51,681 nt of DNA, from NCBI GenBank assembly GCA_903959855.1, contig CAJBYR010000022.1, positions 1 to 51,681 of the forward strand, written 5' to 3'. Source of the stretch: an uncultured beta proteobacterium. GTDB lineage: Bacteria; Pseudomonadota; Gammaproteobacteria; Burkholderiales; Rhodocyclaceae. Below are positions 51,318 to 51,681 of the stretch, one piece after another. Position numbers and translations under genes: made by a program. The notes beneath the pieces are model-generated. The model saw only the letters and a list, made by a program, of their open reading frames with translations. It was not told the DNA's origin and did not search any database. Numbering within the stretch: the first letter of the stretch is position 1; the number at the start of each line of letters is the position of its first letter.

Positions 51318-51681
51318 ATCCTGTCCTTTTGCGGTGGATCGGGCTTCAGTGGGTGTAGCGCCTTCGACGCCGGGCCCCGGCAGATCGTCCCGCAGTGCGC
51401 TGAAGGCCGCGACAACTTCATTGACCGAAATGTCGTCGACGTCGAGTGACGGCTTTTGCAACAGTCGGTATTGCACGCCCCACGGGCGCCAGCGTGTGGC
51501 GCCCGAGTTCCCGAACAGGCAGACAATAGGCAGGCCAAGGCCCGCTGCAAGATGCATGGCGCCACCGTCGGCACAGATTACGGCCTGACACTCTCCAAGC
51601 GCTTCGATCAGATCGTGTAGCGACTGCGTCGGCCGCGCAATCACCGTAACGCCGGCGCCGACTTTCTGTATTACGTCGGAC
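51273..51681 (-). CDS. family 9 glycosyltransferase (heptosyltransferase-like), C-terminal fragment
   Basis: The gene enters from the right edge; the frame is open to base 51681, so about 135 residues of its C-terminal domain are visible. AVICADGGAMHLAAGLGLPIVCLFG is the conserved GT9 donor-binding segment, followed by ATRWRPWG. The family includes WaaC, WaaF and WaaQ, which add heptose from ADP-heptose to LPS core. The last ~30 residues (after FSALRDDLPG) look like a non-conserved tail. Orientation opposes the glycan locus, and its 3' end overlaps the GT4 by 45 bases. Confidence 0.85.
   Translation of the reverse strand, partial: SDVIQKVGAGVTVIARPTQSLHDLIEALGECQAVICADGGAMHLAAGLGLPIVCLFGNSGATRWRPWGVQYRLLQKPSLDVDDISVNEVVAAFSALRDDLPGPGVEGATPTEARSTAKGQDSQQAPLAGGQGNPL

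Noticed and set aside
1-51681. tRNA, rRNA, CRISPR, insertion sequences, attachment sites and rho-independent terminators
   Set aside because: None seen. The three convergent gene pairs overlap (3242-3261, 36268-36317, 51273-51317) and leave no hairpin-plus-T-run spacer. A covariance-model and terminator scan would be needed to exclude small RNAs.
1-51681. Assigning the window to a named species such as Candidatus Accumulibacter
   Set aside because: Nonulosonates and sulfated glycans fit that group, but nothing in the window is species-specific; only betaproteobacterial/Rhodocyclales affinity is defensible.

Overview
The window looks like the chromosome of a GC-rich Gram-negative, most likely a betaproteobacterium of the Rhodocyclales type (Azoarcus/Dechloromonas/Accumulibacter relatives). 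That placement is inference. It rests on GC content judged by eye at about two thirds, on LPS inner-core genes (waaA, waaC, a waaE-like transferase), and on the order PIMT-like methyltransferase, rhodanese, TolC, convergent waaA-waaC. No rRNA, tRNA, CRISPR array, insertion sequence or integrase was seen. Genes are packed tightly: at least 17 junctions in the glycan locus are 4-base ATGA or GTGA stop/start overlaps, and no gap reaches 300 bases.

Region 1 (1-6261) is housekeeping envelope biology. It holds the C-terminal end of an RND efflux pump, a PIMT-family methyltransferase, a rhodanese, and a TolC-family outer membrane channel. On the minus strand follow waaC and waaA (Kdo transferase). 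waaA carries one in-frame amber codon in an otherwise intact frame. A WaaE-like glycosyltransferase reads away divergently.

Region 2 (6258-14567) starts a surface-glycan locus that fills the rest of the window. It has a UDP-glucuronate 4-epimerase, manC-gmd-fcl for GDP-L-fucose, a TviB/WbpA-like UDP-sugar dehydrogenase with two lesions (a 9-base duplication in the NAD loop and a C-terminal frameshift), the APS kinase cysC, and a PglK/MsbA-like ABC flippase.

Region 3 (14638-28006) is a nonulosonic acid (legionaminic type) module: legB, legF, legG, a FemAB/GNAT protein, legI, two methyltransferases, a CBS-fused ptmE-type nucleotidyltransferase, legC and an LIC12162-family putative transferase. 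A PAPS sulfotransferase, a beta-helix acetyltransferase and a GT4 glycosyltransferase follow. With cysC, the sulfotransferase predicts a sulfated glycan.

Region 4 (28003-34735) builds a CDP-linked 6-deoxyhexose: rfbG, an RmlC-like epimerase, methyltransferases, rfbF, then a lysine-retaining DegT aminotransferase and a GT2. No rfbH is present.

Region 5 (34749-42284) resembles a dispersed arn (aminoarabinose) pathway: a GT-C-like membrane protein, an SDR decarboxylase/epimerase-like enzyme, an ArnC-like polyprenyl-phosphate glycosyltransferase, DegT aminotransferases (one on the minus strand), an N-formyltransferase of clearly lower GC, and an ArnE/ArnF-like small transporter pair.

Region 6 (42289-51681) holds a WbpB/WlbA-like oxidoreductase, a beta-helix acyltransferase, a DegT-like protein, a second FemAB/GNAT protein, a NodB-type deacetylase, a DUF218 (YdcF) protein, a GT2, an asparagine-synthase-like amidotransferase, a GT4 and, on the minus strand, a partial GT9. 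Overall the locus would make a highly decorated lipid-linked or cell-surface glycan with fucose, a nonulosonate, a CDP-derived deoxysugar, amino/formamido sugars and sulfate. No obvious Wzx, Wzy, initiating phosphoglycosyl transferase or oligosaccharyltransferase lies inside the window.
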